Assembly (NCBI RefSeq): GCF_047250365.1
Contig: NZ_JBLBVL010000011.1
Span: forward strand, 1-64,000
Direction: 5' to 3'
Length of the DNA: 64,000 bases
Source of the DNA: Thaumasiovibrio sp047250365
GTDB lineage: Bacteria > Pseudomonadota > Gammaproteobacteria > Enterobacterales > Vibrionaceae
The notes under the pieces are model-generated. The model did not search any database and was not told the origin of the DNA. It worked only from the letters and a program-made list of their open reading frames with translations. How positions within the stretch are numbered: the first letter of the stretch is position 1; each line of letters begins with the position of its first letter. This document shows positions 34,010 through 43,404 of this stretch, one piece after another. The position numbers were made by a program, and so were the translations under genes.

Positions 34010-34984
34010 TTAGAGGGTACGCCAACTCAATCGTTGTGGTAACAGTGACGCCGAAAGTATGCACATCACTCCAGTTAAGTCGCTGTGCCGAACCGCTTGC
34101 TGAGCCTGCGCGACAACACGCGGCTTAGCATGGTAAGCAACCCCTAACCCTGCCGCCTGCATCATCACCAAATCGTTAGCCCCATCACCAACGGCGATGG
34201 TATTATAACGCGGAAGGTCATAGGTATCAGCAAGTTCATGCAAGACATCGGCTTTTCGCTGTGCATCAACCACACGGCCTAACACTTGCCCTGTCAGCTT
34301 GCCATTTTTCACTTCAAGTTGATTAGATTCGGCATAATCAAGTTGTAGCATCTCTTTAAGGTGGTCAGAAAAATGGGTGAAACCACCAGACGCCACTGCC
34401 ACTCGCCAACCACAGTGATGCAAGGTGGCTGCCAGCCCACCCATTCCTGGCATCAAGGGTAAACGGGAGCGGACCTGACCCAATATCGCGGCATCTGCTC
34501 CAGCTAAGGTTGCGACACGTTGACGCAAACTTTGCTCGAAATCTAACTCCCCTTGCATTGCACGCTCAGTAACTGCTGCAACCTCTTCCCCCACACCGGC
34601 TAAACGGGCGATTTCATCAATGCACTCAATTTTAATCGCCGTTGAGTCCATATCAAATAGTGCCAAACCCGGCTCAGATAGGTCTGGAAGATCGCTCAAA
34701 GTGGCACAATCAAGTCCCATTGCATCAACAATGGTGGCGACCTCTGCGGTTAATTCTCCCGATAGCAATAAGACCTCATACCGCCCCACTTGCCAACTGC
34801 ATAATACGTGCGGCTGTTCACCAGTAAATGCCGCGACATCATCTAGGTGTGCGGGGAGTAAATAAGGACCAAAGAGAAGCCAACTCGGCCCAGATAGTGC
34901 GTATCGAGAGGTTCCTCGCTGCGAAGGAAAGCGCGATAGCAATCCGGTGTGTTTTCTAATTTTCCAGGGTGCGAATCCATTCAT
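34010..34984 (-). CDS. serB: Phosphoserine phosphatase SerB
   Basis: HAD-superfamily phosphatase of 324 residues for the last step of serine synthesis, phosphoserine to serine. Catalytic nucleophile Asp111 and Asp113 lie in LALFDMDSTAIKIE; GVGEEVAAVTERAMQGELDF is the cap/substrate region, ASGGFTHFSD the second HAD motif and AVGDGANDLVMM the third. The roughly 100-residue N-terminal extension is usual for enterobacterial/Vibrio SerB. Gene order radA-plzC-serB-ytjB is conserved in Vibrio and is divergent from ytjB here, as serB and ytjB are in E. coli. Confidence 0.96.
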   Translation of the reverse strand: MNGFAPWKIRKHTGLLSRFPSQRGTSRYALSGPSWLLFGPYLLPAHLDDVAAFTGEQPHVLCSWQVGRYEVLLLSGELTAEVATIVDAMGLDCATLSDLPDLSEPGLALFDMDSTAIKIECIDEIARLAGVGEEVAAVTERAMQGELDFEQSLRQRVATLAGADAAILGQVRSRLPLMPGMGGLAATLHHCGWRVAVASGGFTHFSDHLKEMLQLDYAESNQLEVKNGKLTGQVLGRVVDAQRKADVLHELADTYDLPRYNTIAVGDGANDLVMMQAAGLGVAYHAKPRVVAQAQQAVRHSDLTGVMCILSASLLPQRLSWRTL

Positions 34985-35155
34985 ACTCTGTTTCCTTTGA
35001 TAAAGTCACGCGACTTGCTTTTTTCCCAAGCTGGCATCACTATTAGTCCATTACCCATACGGTTGATCCCGATTTTTTGTGATCGACCTTGCAAATCACA
35101 TCGGCTGATGCCAAACAATGTATAGTAATTTGCAGATAATTTCAGCACAAGAATA

Positions 35156-35767
35156 ATGAAGAGCTTATTAAGAAACCGTTTAAAGCATTTGTGGCAACTC
35201 CTGATCTTGGCCTTCTGTTTTGGAGGCTTGGTGTTAATGCTCGAATATGGTTCGCAGATTACCATTCAAAACAATCAGATTATCAGCCAACAAACACACA
35301 CCCTGACACGTCTGGTCATACGTCAAGCAGCAAAGTCAGCCGCCCCATCGATTGCCCAAAGTAACCAGCAAGCGCTGGAAGCGCTTATTTTGCAACTCAG
35401 TGAAGAGCCTCTTATTCTTGATGCAACGCTCTACGATCTTGAAGGGGTGACCATTGCACGCTCACCAAATGCAATGCCACTGAGTCAAACACTCGGGTTA
35501 AATACCCCCTTAGCTATGGCTAGCCTTGGTCGACAACAAGTGGTGGAACCTATTCTTTATCAGAAGCAGGTCGTGGGCTTTTTGCGTCTCACGATTGAAC
35601 AAGCCAATATTAATGCCGTTGCGAACAATCAAGCAGACAAAATGATCAATACCGTCAGAGGGCTCGTTTTGGGCGCGATGTTTATGGGGCTACTTCTCGC
35701 CCTCACCTTTGGGCAACGCCGTGATATTCGCCGCTTTCAATATCTGCTCACCTCAAATAAAAAATAA
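35156..35767 (+). CDS. ytjB: YtjB/SMP-family membrane protein
   Basis: A 203-residue inner-membrane protein with an N-terminal anchor (LWQLLILAFCFGGLVLML, about residues 12-29), a periplasmic PAS-like region (ILDATLYDLEGVTIARS) and a second membrane segment near the C-terminus (GLVLGAMFMGLLLALTFGQ), ending in a basic tail. It matches the SMP_2/YtjB (AhpA) family, whose gene sits beside serB in many gammaproteobacteria. Its function is not well established; a link to cell envelope or toxin secretion has been suggested for relatives. Confidence 0.85.
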   Translation: MKSLLRNRLKHLWQLLILAFCFGGLVLMLEYGSQITIQNNQIISQQTHTLTRLVIRQAAKSAAPSIAQSNQQALEALILQLSEEPLILDATLYDLEGVTIARSPNAMPLSQTLGLNTPLAMASLGRQQVVEPILYQKQVVGFLRLTIEQANINAVANNQADKMINTVRGLVLGAMFMGLLLALTFGQRRDIRRFQYLLTSNKK

Positions 35768-35939
35768 TCCGTTATTCATGGCGTAGGTAAAATTCTTACC
35801 TACGTCTTAAAGCCTCGTCAAACTCGCCTATATCTCACACTGACACTTTGCTGACGTTGGGGAGACAAAAAGCGCTACAATACCCCTACCTTTTAGAGCG
35901 CGCTTTCGTGCTTCCTACTCGCACAATAAATCAAACATC

Positions 35940-36971
35940 ATGACACCATTTTTTCGTAATTTTTCTATCATCATGTTGCTTTGGCTAATACTTACTGCCA
36001 CAGTCGCCGCACAGCCACTCAATATATTAATCTATCACCATATTGCTGATGACACCCCTCACTCTACCTCAACCCGTGAGGCACAGTTTTACGCCCAATT
36101 AGATCATTTTGAGCAGCAAGGTTACCAGATCGTTGCCTTAGACCGTGCATTAGAGGCGTTGCAGGCTGGCGAGTCATTGCCAGCAAAAAGCCTGGCGCTT
36201 ACCTTTGATGATGGCTTTGCATCGGTCTGCGATAGAGTTTACCCAGAACTAAAGCGCCGTAATTTGCCGTTTACGGTGTTTGTCACCACTGATCCCATCG
36301 ACAACAACTATCCGGGTTACTGCAGTTGGGCCCAGCTTAAAGCCATGGCAGAGAATGGCGTCACCATTGCCAATCACACTACTGACCACGCCTACCTCGT
36401 TCGACAAGCGCTGGATGACCCACAGTGGTTATCACAAGCGCAAAACAATATCACCCGTGCTCAACAGCGCATTGATGATGAAATTGGTTACGCACCGAAG
36501 TTGTTTGCCTACCCTTATGGTGAATATAACCTTGAATTAAAGCAGTGGCTAAACGCACAAGGCTATATCGCCTTTGGTCAGCAATCAGGCAGCATTGGGA
36601 AGCACAGTGATTGGCAGGCCTTACCGCGCTTTAACGCATCTGGCCACTACGCTGGTATTACGTCATTACGACACAAAATATCCGCCCATCCATTAGCCGT
36701 CGATTACGCCCAATTACCCGACCCACTTACACGCAAGCGTCGGCCAAGTATGACACTGACACTAGACCCATCCAGTGTGGCCCACTACCCACACTTACAG
36801 TGTTACCTTAATGGCACTGCTATCGAGGTAGAGTGGCACTCCAGCCACTCGCTGACTGTCACTCCGCCAGACGCCCTCTCGACTGGTCGCCATCGCGTTA
36901 ACTGTACAGCACCACACCGTCAGGGTAGCCCATACTATTGGCTATCTCAGCAATGGCTCATTGTGGATTAA
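35940..36971 (+). CDS. Exported polysaccharide deacetylase (CE4)
   Basis: A 343-residue carbohydrate esterase of family 4 with a signal peptide (about residues 1-24, ending VAAQ). The NodB domain is complete: Asp90/Asp91 in LALTFDDGF (motif 1), His146 and His150 in NHTTDH (motif 2, metal ligands) and AYPYGEYN later (motif 3). A beta-rich C-terminal part follows (LQCYLNGTAIEVEWHSS). It removes N-acetyl groups from an envelope or extracellular polysaccharide, acting in the periplasm; the substrate could be peptidoglycan, PGA-type or chitin-like glycans. It has its own terminator. Confidence 0.9.
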   Translation: MTPFFRNFSIIMLLWLILTATVAAQPLNILIYHHIADDTPHSTSTREAQFYAQLDHFEQQGYQIVALDRALEALQAGESLPAKSLALTFDDGFASVCDRVYPELKRRNLPFTVFVTTDPIDNNYPGYCSWAQLKAMAENGVTIANHTTDHAYLVRQALDDPQWLSQAQNNITRAQQRIDDEIGYAPKLFAYPYGEYNLELKQWLNAQGYIAFGQQSGSIGKHSDWQALPRFNASGHYAGITSLRHKISAHPLAVDYAQLPDPLTRKRRPSMTLTLDPSSVAHYPHLQCYLNGTAIEVEWHSSHSLTVTPPDALSTGRHRVNCTAPHRQGSPYYWLSQQWLIVD

Positions 36972-37007
36972 ATCTGGCGACATGAAACCAAATAACGCCC
37001 ATAAAAA

Positions 37008-37031
37008 AAGCAGTGGCTTTCGCCACTGCTT
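37008..37031. terminator. Terminator hairpin
   Basis: AAGCAGTGGC-TTTC-GCCACTGCTT stem-loop after an A run, between the convergent deacetylase and deoD genes. Confidence 0.85.
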
Positions 37032-37099
37032 AACGCTTCAACTTAGTTGATTAGACTTGCGCCCCCTATTCAGCAAATAGGGAGATGGCAAAAACGTAA

Positions 37100-37825
37100 T
37101 TACGCTTCTTCTGCATCACCAAGTAGTACTGACTCTAATGCAATTTCCATCATCTCATTGAATGTCGTTTGACGCTCTTCAGAAGTGGTTTGCTCACCGC
37201 GGAGGATGTGGTCAGATACGGTACAAATGGTTAGTGCTTTCGCACCGAATTCAGCCGCAACACCGTAGATACCCGCCGCTTCCATTTCTACACCTAGAAT
37301 GCCGTACTTATCCATGGTGTTGAATAATTCAGGCTCTGGCGAGTAGAACAAGTCAGCCGAGAAAAGGTTACCCACTTTCACTGGAATGCCTTTTGCCTTC
37401 GCGGCATCTGCAGCGTTACGAACCATGTCGAAATCTGCCAACGCAGCAAAATCGTGACCATGGAAACGAGTACGGTTGATTTTTGCATCAGTCGATGCGC
37501 CCATACCAATCACAACATCACGCAATTTTACGTCATCACGAACAGCGCCACAGCTACCGACACGGATCACTTTCTTCACGCCGAAGTCTTTAATCAGTTC
37601 CGTCACATAGATAGAGCATGATGGGATACCCATACCATGGCCCATAACAGAGATACGGCGACCTTTATATGTGCCAGTGTAGCCATACATATTACGTACG
37701 TCACACACCTGAACAGCGTCATCAAGGAAAGTGTCTGCAATGTACTTTGCACGTAGTGGATCACCCGGCATCAGAACTACGTCTGCAAAATCACCCATTT
37801 CAGCATTAATATGAGGAGTTGCCAT
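37100..37825 (-). CDS. deoD: Purine nucleoside phosphorylase DeoD
   Basis: A 241-residue hexameric purine nucleoside phosphorylase that splits purine (deoxy)nucleosides with phosphate into base and (deoxy)ribose-1-phosphate. It carries the type I signature: MPGDPLRAKYIADTFL near the N-terminus, VRNMYGYTGTYKG, MGHGMGIPSC and EMEAAGIYG (nucleoside-binding Glu). ATG 37825 is chosen by AAGGA upstream and the MATPHINAEMGDF start usual for DeoD. It is the last gene of deoCABD, 28 bp after deoB. V. cholerae keeps the same gene order. Confidence 0.97.
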   Translation of the reverse strand: MATPHINAEMGDFADVVLMPGDPLRAKYIADTFLDDAVQVCDVRNMYGYTGTYKGRRISVMGHGMGIPSCSIYVTELIKDFGVKKVIRVGSCGAVRDDVKLRDVVIGMGASTDAKINRTRFHGHDFAALADFDMVRNAADAAKAKGIPVKVGNLFSADLFYSPEPELFNTMDKYGILGVEMEAAGIYGVAAEFGAKALTICTVSDHILRGEQTTSEERQTTFNEMMEIALESVLLGDAEEA

Positions 37826-37853
37826 TCTTTTATCCTTTATCTTGTTATTGGAG

Positions 37854-39074
37854 TTACAGGAAAGACTTACCGTAGTCCATCGCTGTTGTTTCAAAATAGT
37901 TTGCTAAGCTCTGACCGATGTCAGCAAATGTGTCTCGGCGTCCTAAAGAACCCGCTTTAACACCATGACCATACACTAACACTGGGATGTGTTCGCGTGT
38001 GTGATCTGTCCCTTGCCACGTCGGATCACAGCCGTGATCAGCGGTTAAGATCAAAATATCGTCTTCACCCATTTTCGCCATGAGTTCAGGCAAGCGCTGA
38101 TCAAAATACTCAAGTGCAGCGGCATAGCCCGCTACATCGCGGCGGTGGCCATAAGCTGAGTCAAAATCAACAAAGTTGGTGAAGATTAAGCTGTTGCTTG
38201 GTGCCGTGTCTAGCTGATTAAGCGTCGCATCAAACAGAGCTGGAATCCCCGTTGCTTTGACCTTTTGAGTGATCCCGCAGTTGGCATAGATATCAGCAAT
38301 CTTACCAATTGAGATCACTTCGCCATTTTTCTCATCGACCAATTTTTGCAGTACGGTTTCCGCTGGCGGCTCTACTGAGTAATCGCGACGATTCCCCGTC
38401 CGCTCAAACTGACCTGCGCCACTGCCGGTAAATGGACGCGCAATAACACGACCAATGTTATATCCATCTAGCTCTTCGCGCACCAGTTGACACAACGCAA
38501 GCAAGTTATCTAGACCGTAGGTCTCTTCATGACAAGCGATTTGGAACACGGAGTCTGCTGACGTATAGAAAATCGGCTTACCGGTTTTCATGTGCTCTTC
38601 ACCTAAGTCATCGAGAACTTGCGTTCCTGATGCATGGCAGTCACCTAAATAACCTGGAAGATTGGCACGCTTAACGATACGGTCAAGCAATTCGGTAGGG
38701 AAGCTGTTAGTTTTATCGGTGAAATAACCCCATTCAAACAGAACAGGAACACCCGCCATTTCCCAGTGCCCAGAAGGCGTATCTTTGCCTGAAGAGAGCT
38801 CTGCTGCATGGCCATACGCTGCAACGATCTCAGCATTCTCATCAAGACCGACGGGAAAGCTCCCTGTTGACTCTTGCGCAGCCAAACCAAGACCGAACTT
38901 GGACAGGTTTGGCAGCGTTAGCTTACCTTGGCGATTACCGTTATCAGCAAGCCCCTGAGCACACTGCTCAGCGATATGGCCTAAAGTATCTGAGCCCACA
39001 TCACCAAACTTATCAGCATCGGCGGTGGCACCAATGCCAAATGAGTCAAGAACACAAATAATTGCACGTTTCAT
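37854..39074 (-). CDS. deoB: Phosphopentomutase DeoB
   Basis: A 406-residue phosphopentomutase of the alkaline-phosphatase superfamily that interconverts (deoxy)ribose-1-phosphate and 5-phosphate. Visible metal and catalytic motifs include the N-terminal CVLDSFGIGATADADKFGD, SGKDTPSGHWEM with the phosphorylated Thr, VDFDSAYGHRRD and LTADHGCDPTWQGTDHTREH. The start at 39074 (MKRAIICVLDSFG) is standard; the few extra codons upstream overlap deoA's end and are unlikely. It lies 10 bp after deoA in the operon. Confidence 0.97.
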   Translation of the reverse strand: MKRAIICVLDSFGIGATADADKFGDVGSDTLGHIAEQCAQGLADNGNRQGKLTLPNLSKFGLGLAAQESTGSFPVGLDENAEIVAAYGHAAELSSGKDTPSGHWEMAGVPVLFEWGYFTDKTNSFPTELLDRIVKRANLPGYLGDCHASGTQVLDDLGEEHMKTGKPIFYTSADSVFQIACHEETYGLDNLLALCQLVREELDGYNIGRVIARPFTGSGAGQFERTGNRRDYSVEPPAETVLQKLVDEKNGEVISIGKIADIYANCGITQKVKATGIPALFDATLNQLDTAPSNSLIFTNFVDFDSAYGHRRDVAGYAAALEYFDQRLPELMAKMGEDDILILTADHGCDPTWQGTDHTREHIPVLVYGHGVKAGSLGRRDTFADIGQSLANYFETTAMDYGKSFL

Positions 39075-39084
39075 ATGATTTACC

Positions 39085-40419
39085 TTATACATCCTGCGGA
39101 GTTATACGTCGATAAACCTCAGGCGTCGCTTGATACGCATCATTGCCAATTTTAACCGCAGCACGAACTTCCGCCGCTGCTTGTTGCCACTGTTCTTCAC
39201 TGTTAGCGTGAACGACAGCCAATGGTTGATCTTGGCCAGCTTTATCGCCAAGACGAATCATCTCTGCTAAACCCACACTATAGTCGATACTGTCAGAGGC
39301 CACACGACGACCACCACCCATACCAACAACAGCCATACCTAATGCGCGTGTATCCATCGCAGTTACAATCCCAGACTCGGTCGCATAAACTGGTTTAATG
39401 ACGCCTGCATTGGTGAGGTAATTATCGTAGTTTTCCACGAAATCGGTTGGACCACCAAGGCCTGCCACCATTTTACCGAAACGCTCAGCAGCACTGCCGT
39501 TTGCCAGTACAGCATTCAACTTATCACGCGCTTCTTCTTCCGTGCTCGCTAGTTTTGCATTCAGTAACATGTCTACGCATAGCGCCATCGTTACTTCATA
39601 CAAGCGCGGGTTTCTTTCCCCCTCGCCAGTCAGGAAGCGCACCGCTTCGCGTACTTCTAACGCATTACCGGCGCTGGATGCCAGCACTTGGTTCATGTCA
39701 GTAAGTAGTGCCGTCGTCTTGGTGCCGGCACCGTTCGCAACAGCAACAATCGCTCGTGCCAACTCTTCAGATGCCTCATAAGTTGGCATAAAGGCGCCAG
39801 AGCCGACTTTAACGTCCATCACAAGAGACTCTAGCCCCGCGGCCAGTTTCTTAGATAGGATAGACGCAGTAATCAATGAAATGTTATCAACGGTTGCAGT
39901 CACATCGCGGGTCGCATAAACGCGCTTGTCTGCAGGTGCCAAGTCACCCGTCTGACCGATAATTGCGACGCCAGCCTCTTTAGTCACTTGACCAAAGACT
40001 TGGTTGTCCGGTGTGATGTTATAACCTGGAATCGATTCAAGCTTATCTAGCGTACCGCCAGTGTGGCCTAAACCCCGTCCTGAAATCATCGGCACGAAGC
40101 CGCCACATGCTGCGACCATAGGGCCGAGCATTAAAGAGGTAACATCACCCACACCGCCCGTTGAGTGCTTATCAACAATCGGGCCGCCAAAATTCATGTG
40201 AGACCAGTCCAAAACGGTCCCTGAGTCACGCATTGCACACGTTAATGCCACGCGCTCATCCATTGTCATGTCATTAAAAAACACCGCCATGGCGAATGCG
40301 GCAATTTGCCCTTCTGATACAGTATCAGTGGCAATGCCTTGAATAAAGAAGTTGATTTCTTCACGCGTTAACTCAATGTTATCACGCTTTTTGCGGATAA
40401 TTTCCTGCGGTAAAAACAT
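39085..40419 (-). CDS. deoA: Thymidine phosphorylase DeoA
   Basis: A 444-residue pyrimidine nucleoside phosphorylase converting thymidine and deoxyuridine to base plus deoxyribose-1-phosphate. The family signature is clear: MISGRGLGHTGGTLDKLES, the phosphate-binding KHSTGGVGD segment and MDVKVGSGAFM with the catalytic Lys. A GAGGGG-type ribosome site lies upstream of the ATG. It is the second gene of the deo operon, 76 bp after deoC, which leaves room for a small regulatory element or attenuation. Confidence 0.97.
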   Translation of the reverse strand: MFLPQEIIRKKRDNIELTREEINFFIQGIATDTVSEGQIAAFAMAVFFNDMTMDERVALTCAMRDSGTVLDWSHMNFGGPIVDKHSTGGVGDVTSLMLGPMVAACGGFVPMISGRGLGHTGGTLDKLESIPGYNITPDNQVFGQVTKEAGVAIIGQTGDLAPADKRVYATRDVTATVDNISLITASILSKKLAAGLESLVMDVKVGSGAFMPTYEASEELARAIVAVANGAGTKTTALLTDMNQVLASSAGNALEVREAVRFLTGEGERNPRLYEVTMALCVDMLLNAKLASTEEEARDKLNAVLANGSAAERFGKMVAGLGGPTDFVENYDNYLTNAGVIKPVYATESGIVTAMDTRALGMAVVGMGGGRRVASDSIDYSVGLAEMIRLGDKAGQDQPLAVVHANSEEQWQQAAAEVRAAVKIGNDAYQATPEVYRRITPQDV

Positions 40420-40495
40420 ACCTATATCCCCTCAAAGTAAAGACGCTAAATTAAACAAATATGGCGCTACTTTTACTGCAGCGCCATCGTTATGA

Positions 40496-41269
40496 TTAGT
40501 AGCCGCCTTGCGCCGCTTCTTCGCCTTCACCTAGAGTATGTAGCAAGTTTGCCAACAAGCTTGACGCACCAAAGCGGTAGTGTGCTGCATCAGCCCACTC
40601 AGCTCCTAGAATGCGATCAGCCATTGCTAGGTATTCAGATGCATCTTCTGCCGTACGCACACCACCTGCAGGCTTAAAGCCAACACGCTCAGCCACACCC
40701 ATCTCTTTAATCACATTAAGCATGATCTCAGCGGATTCAGGGGTTGCATTCACTGGCACTTTACCGGTTGAGGTTTTGATGAAATCAGCGCCTGCATTAA
40801 TTGAAATCTCAGAGGCTTTACGGATTAACGCCTCTTCTTTTAGCTCACCAGTTTCGATGATCACTTTTAGCGTAATCTCACCACACGCTTGTTTACATTG
40901 CTTCACTAGCTCAAAGCCAACGTTTTCGTTACCTGCAATCAGTGCGCGATAAGGGAAAACAACATCAACTTCATCGGCACCGTAAGCTACTGCCGCCTTA
41001 GTTTCTGCAACGGCGATCTCAATATCGTCGTTACCGTGAGGGAAGTTAGTAACGGTTGCGATCTTCACATCCGGTGTTCCTTGCTCGCGCAGGGTCTTCT
41101 TTGCAATAGGAATAAAGCGAGGGTAAATACAAATAGCAGCGGTATTGCCTACCGGGCTTTTTGCACTGTGGCACAATTCAATCACTTTTTGATCAGTGTC
41201 ATCATCATTCAGTGTGGTTAAATCCATTAATTTTAGTGCACGCAGTGCAGCTACTTTTAATTCGCTCAT
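40496..41269 (-). CDS. deoC: Deoxyribose-phosphate aldolase DeoC
   Basis: A 257-residue class I aldolase cleaving deoxyribose-5-phosphate to acetaldehyde and glyceraldehyde-3-phosphate. The Schiff-base lysine is in GADFIKTSTGKVPVNAT, and the second Lys in VGFKPAGGVRTAEDA. It is the first gene of deoCABD, so the operon promoter is upstream of 41269. In Vibrio and E. coli the deo operon is repressed by CytR/DeoR and activated by CRP; no clear operator was recognised immediately upstream here. Confidence 0.97.
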   Translation of the reverse strand: MSELKVAALRALKLMDLTTLNDDDTDQKVIELCHSAKSPVGNTAAICIYPRFIPIAKKTLREQGTPDVKIATVTNFPHGNDDIEIAVAETKAAVAYGADEVDVVFPYRALIAGNENVGFELVKQCKQACGEITLKVIIETGELKEEALIRKASEISINAGADFIKTSTGKVPVNATPESAEIMLNVIKEMGVAERVGFKPAGGVRTAEDASEYLAMADRILGAEWADAAHYRFGASSLLANLLHTLGEGEEAAQGGY

Positions 41270-41576
41270 GACTATCTCCAGTCCTAATACGTTCTACCAA
41301 GTAATTATGTATACAGCTCTTTTTTCCGTCAGTTGCATGACGGTCTGGCTTTATAACCAGAATGAGCGGGCTTGGTTCCTTGAAGACTTAGCCTTCGGCT
41401 AATTAACATCCTTGTTTACCGCACGAATACTAACAACCTAGTGATGGTTAGTTTCGCTACAGTGGCCATCTGAGCCACCGTTTTCTCAGCCAGTGTATCA
41501 AGCCCTCTGCCGTCTCTCTATGGCTGAACTGTTTCCAGCAGAGGCATGAGTTTTTCCCCTGTGCACCAATCGTTGC
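41270..41576. other. deo operon upstream region
   Basis: About 307 bp without a gene. It must contain the deoC promoter. A hairpin with a UUCG-type loop (TTAGC-CTTCG-GCTAA, 41388-41402) is the clearest structure; several TAACAA/GTTAG-like short repeats lie near 41430-41450. No CRP consensus was found. Confidence 0.4.
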
Positions 41577-41753
41577 TCAGGAAAAAAAGCGTTCTATGAT
41601 CCATTGATAAGCCATTCCGCCAGCATAAACACCAAATATGCCCATCACACCTGACAATACAGGCGGAGCAGGGATGGGTAACTTTATCGCCGAAAACAGA
41701 ACCCCAACAACAAATCCAGCAATTAATGCCAAAATAACTTCTTGCATCTTCAT
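41577..41753 (-). CDS. XapX-domain small membrane protein (DUF1427)
   Basis: A 58-residue frame on the minus strand: MKMQEVILALIAGFVVGVL, then KLPIPAPPVLSGVMGIFGVY and a short tail WIIERFFS. It matches XapX/DUF1427 proteins, small membrane proteins with two hydrophobic helices around a PAPP-VL-G motif. The start at 41753 is followed by a second ATG at 41747; AAGGTGA upstream suits either one. A longer frame on the same strand in another phase (41518-41757) is its shadow. Function unknown; it lies between the nucleoside catabolic operon and the nucleoside transporter. Confidence 0.8.
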   Translation of the reverse strand: MKMQEVILALIAGFVVGVLFSAIKLPIPAPPVLSGVMGIFGVYAGGMAYQWIIERFFS

Positions 41754-41921
41754 TCACCTTTTCTCTACTAAGCCCTCATAGTGTAGACGTTGAGTTTCGA
41801 GCGAGAGGTGAAAAAAAGACGTTACATAGCGTGAAAAATTACGCGTCGTTGCATAGAGGAAGAAAGCAAACGTTTTGCATCAACAAGGCAAAGTCAGCTA
41901 ATTTTCTCGCCCTAAAACAAC

Positions 41922-41947
41922 AAACGCCACAGCAAGCTGTGGCGTTT
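41922..41947. terminator. Terminator of the nucleoside transporter gene
   Basis: Perfect 12-bp stem AAACGCCACAGC/GCTGTGGCGTTT with a 2-nt loop, downstream of the minus-strand transporter stop. Confidence 0.9.
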
Positions 41948-41967
41948 AATCTAAAAGCTGTGTGCTT

Positions 41968-43230
41968 TTACAATGCTAATGTTAGGAAGAAACCAGCAAT
42001 GGTTGCTGCCATCAAGTTAGACAATGTACCAGCGACGATAGCTTTCACACCCATGCGTGCAATGTCACCACGGCGCTTAGGCGCTAGGCTACCAAGGCCA
42101 CCTAGAAGGATAGCGATTGACGATAGGTTAGCAAAACCACATAGAGCGAATGAGATGATTGCTTTTGTCTTCTCAGAAAGAGCAACTGGCGCTGCATCAC
42201 CTAGGTACTCAGCAAAACCTGCATAAGCAACAAATTCGTTCGCAACGGTCTTCAAACCAATGAACTCACCAGCGATGGTTGCTTCCGCCCAAGGAACACC
42301 GATCAACCAAGCTAGAGGAGCAAAGATTAGACCTAGAATACCTTCTAGCGTTAGGTTAGGAAGACCAACCCAACCACCGATGCCACCGATAATGCCGTTT
42401 GCTAGAGCAATCAGACCGATAAACGCGATAAGCATTGCACCAACGTTTAGTGCTAGTTGCAGGCCTGAAGCTGCGCCGCTTGCTGCTGCATCAATAACGT
42501 TTGCTGGCTTGCTGCTGTCATCACCGTCGATATCGTGCAGTTGCTCGATTGGCTCGTCAGTTTCTGGCTTGATGATTTTAGCGAAAAGTAGACCACCTGG
42601 TGCTGCCATGAAAGATGCAGCAACTAGGTACTCAATTGGCACGCCCATTGAAGCGTAACCCGCCATTACACCACCAGCGATAGAAGCTAGACCACCACAC
42701 ATTACCGCAAATAGCTCAGACTGAGTCATCTTAGGAACGAATGGGCTAACAACCAAAGGTGCTTCAGTTTGACCAACAAAGATGTTTGCCGCAGCAGACA
42801 TTGACTCAGCACGTGATGTACCTAGTGCTTTTTGTAGTGCGCCACCAAGGATTTTAATTACCCACTGCATTGCACCGATGTAGTACAAAACAGAAATCAG
42901 TGCAGAGAAGAAGATCAGAGTTGGTAGTACACGGAAAGCGAAAATGAAGCCACCACCGCCGAATACTTCAAACATGGTGTTCGACACTAGGCCGCCGAAT
43001 AGGAACTCGGTACCGCTGTTACCATAATTGATAACGCTTGATACGCCATCTGAAATGCTTTTCAGCATACGTTGGCCCCAAGGGACAAACAAGATAAATC
43101 CGCCCAGCATAAACTGGATTGCAAACGCACCACCAACGGTACGCAAATTAATTGCTTTACGGTTATCAGATAGTAATACAGCGATTGATAGCAGTACCAC
43201 CATCCCAACCAGACTCATGATCAGACTCAT
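41968..43230 (-). CDS. nupC: Concentrative nucleoside transporter (NupC/CNT family)
   Basis: A 420-residue inner-membrane symporter for nucleosides, very close to V. cholerae vcCNT (VC2352), a sodium-coupled transporter of known structure. Conserved segments include SNTMFEVFGGGGFIFAF, ANIFVGQTEAPLVV (nucleoside/sodium-binding GQTE motif), MAAPGGLLFAKI and VANEFVAYAGFA with the second substrate-binding ExF/S region. About eight membrane helices with two re-entrant hairpins fit the family. It supplies substrates to the deoCABD enzymes encoded next door. Upstream lie a perfect CRP consensus and LacI-family palindromes, consistent with cAMP-CRP activation and CytR-type repression. Confidence 0.95.
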   Translation of the reverse strand: MSLIMSLVGMVVLLSIAVLLSDNRKAINLRTVGGAFAIQFMLGGFILFVPWGQRMLKSISDGVSSVINYGNSGTEFLFGGLVSNTMFEVFGGGGFIFAFRVLPTLIFFSALISVLYYIGAMQWVIKILGGALQKALGTSRAESMSAAANIFVGQTEAPLVVSPFVPKMTQSELFAVMCGGLASIAGGVMAGYASMGVPIEYLVAASFMAAPGGLLFAKIIKPETDEPIEQLHDIDGDDSSKPANVIDAAASGAASGLQLALNVGAMLIAFIGLIALANGIIGGIGGWVGLPNLTLEGILGLIFAPLAWLIGVPWAEATIAGEFIGLKTVANEFVAYAGFAEYLGDAAPVALSEKTKAIISFALCGFANLSSIAILLGGLGSLAPKRRGDIARMGVKAIVAGTLSNLMAATIAGFFLTLAL

Positions 43231-43372
43231 AGTTAAGGGGTTCCTAAAAAATTTGGCGTCTCGACAGTTTTAGCTCAAAAAGAGTTAGGCGCATTATACT
43301 GATGCGCGCGGCAATAAAGTAATGCTGTCATCACACTTTTAAAAGCAATAGTCGTGCAACACGGTATAGGTA

Positions 43373-43388
43373 TGTGATCCAGCTCACA
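43373..43388. promoter_or_regulatory. CRP-binding site upstream of nupC
   Basis: TGTGA-TCCAGC-TCACA, a perfect match to the CRP consensus (TGTGA-N6-TCACA), about 143 bp before the transporter start. Confidence 0.8.
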
Positions 43389-43404
43389 CTAATTACACAG
43401 AGAT

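Noticed and set aside
41518..41757. 79-codon minus-strand Cys/Trp-rich frame
   Set aside because: Out-of-phase shadow of the 58-codon XapX gene, which shows real family motifs.
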